Source: an uncultured Lachnospiraceae bacterium (GTDB lineage Bacteria > Bacillota > Clostridia > Lachnospirales > Lachnospiraceae). Taken from it: a stretch of 7,403 nucleotides of DNA. Every line of letters begins with the position of its first letter. Within the stretch, counting starts at the first letter, position 1. The notes beneath the pieces are model-generated. The model was not told the origin of the DNA. It saw only the letters and a list, made by a program, of their open reading frames with translations, and searched no databases. Made by a program: the position numbers and the translations under genes. Positions 7,155-7,403 of this stretch are shown one piece after another. The stretch lies in contig CACZNY010000256.1 of NCBI GenBank assembly GCA_902782655.1, positions 1-7,403 on the forward strand, in the 5' to 3' direction.

Positions 7155-7224
7155 GAAACTGTCTGGTATAAAGGCCGAGAGCCATATACATAAATATTTC
7201 TTATAAAATTTAAGGAGGAAAAAG

Positions 7225-7403
7225 ATGAAAAAGAAAATCGTAAGTATCATGCTTACAGCAGCAATGACAGCAACGCTTCTGGCTGGATGCGGAAACTCAG
7301 CAGCGGATACGGCAGCACCGGCAGCGGGAGCGGAGGAGGCTCCGGCAGCGGATGCAGCAGATTCGGCAGCGGCAGATGATTCTGCAGCAGCAGACACGAC
7401 AGC
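7225..7403 (+). CDS. Lipoprotein, probable ABC sugar-binding protein (5' part only)
   Basis: The first 59 codons of a gene that runs off the window. The ribosome site AGGAGG (7213-7218) lies six bases before the ATG. The protein starts with a lysine-rich n-region (MKKK), a hydrophobic stretch and a lipobox LLAGC with C22 as the lipidation site, so it is exported and anchored to the outer face of the membrane. After the cysteine comes a low-complexity linker very rich in Ala, Asp and some Glu/Pro. That arrangement is common in clostridial ABC-transporter solute-binding lipoproteins. The binding domain itself is not in the window, so the sugar-binding call rests on position just after a LacI-type regulator and opposite cellobiose phosphorylase. 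The 70-bp gap from the regulator stop shows no terminator and no convincing -35/-10 pair, so it may be co-transcribed with the regulator. Another kind of lipoprotein cannot be excluded. Confidence 0.72.
   Translation, partial: MKKKIVSIMLTAAMTATLLAGCGNSAADTAAPAAGAEEAPAADAADSAAADDSAAADTT

Noticed and set aside
7201..7214. Fourth operator-like sequence before the lipoprotein gene
   Set aside because: It matches the ideal dyad at only 9 of 14 positions, lacks the central CG, and its shared part is AT-rich sequence leading into the ribosome site.
7155..7224. Possible separate promoter for the lipoprotein gene
   Set aside because: Several TATA-like hexamers exist (for example 7167-7172 and 7202-7207), but none has a plausible -35 box at 16-18 bases.
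7149..7397. Minus-strand open frame rich in Ala and Ser
   Set aside because: Its composition is the mirror of the Ala/Asp-rich lipoprotein linker on the plus strand, which has a strong ribosome site and a lipobox.

Overview
The window looks like a chromosomal segment from an anaerobic Firmicute of the Clostridia, most likely a plant-fibre-degrading Lachnospiraceae of the Butyrivibrio/Roseburia type. This rests on the close resemblance of the phosphorylase to clostridial cellobiose phosphorylases, the strong AGGAGG-type ribosome sites, moderate GC content and the lipoprotein style. The genus is inference, not proof.

Layout. Positions 19-3282 hold two rightward genes: a B12-binding-fold radical SAM enzyme of unknown substrate, and a protein in which a MATE-type membrane transporter is fused to a C-terminal RsbW/SpoIIAB-like ATPase domain. 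They probably form a transcription unit whose upstream part lies outside the window. A strong, near-symmetrical hairpin terminator (3295-3324) closes it and also serves the convergent gene. Positions 3339-5774 (minus strand) encode a full-length cellobiose phosphorylase of family GH94. A 354-bp divergent control region (5775-6128) follows. It holds one good promoter for each direction and three related dyad sequences approximating CTTAAACGTTTAAG, the kind of CG-centred palindrome LacI-family proteins bind. Positions 6129-7154 (plus strand) encode a LacI-family repressor, and 7225-7403 is the start of a lipoprotein, probably an ABC sugar-binding protein, cut by the window edge.

How the parts fit. 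The right half reads as a cellobiose-use locus. A sugar-binding lipoprotein (transporter presumably continuing to the right) would capture the sugar. Cytoplasmic cellobiose phosphorylase would split it with phosphate into glucose-1-phosphate and glucose, and the LacI-type regulator would control both divergent transcripts through the shared dyads. The left half is unrelated: a radical SAM enzyme next to a putative exporter or flippase carrying its own regulatory-type ATPase domain. That fusion and the triple operator set are the most interesting items. No RNA genes, CRISPR arrays, insertion sequences or prophage traces were seen.
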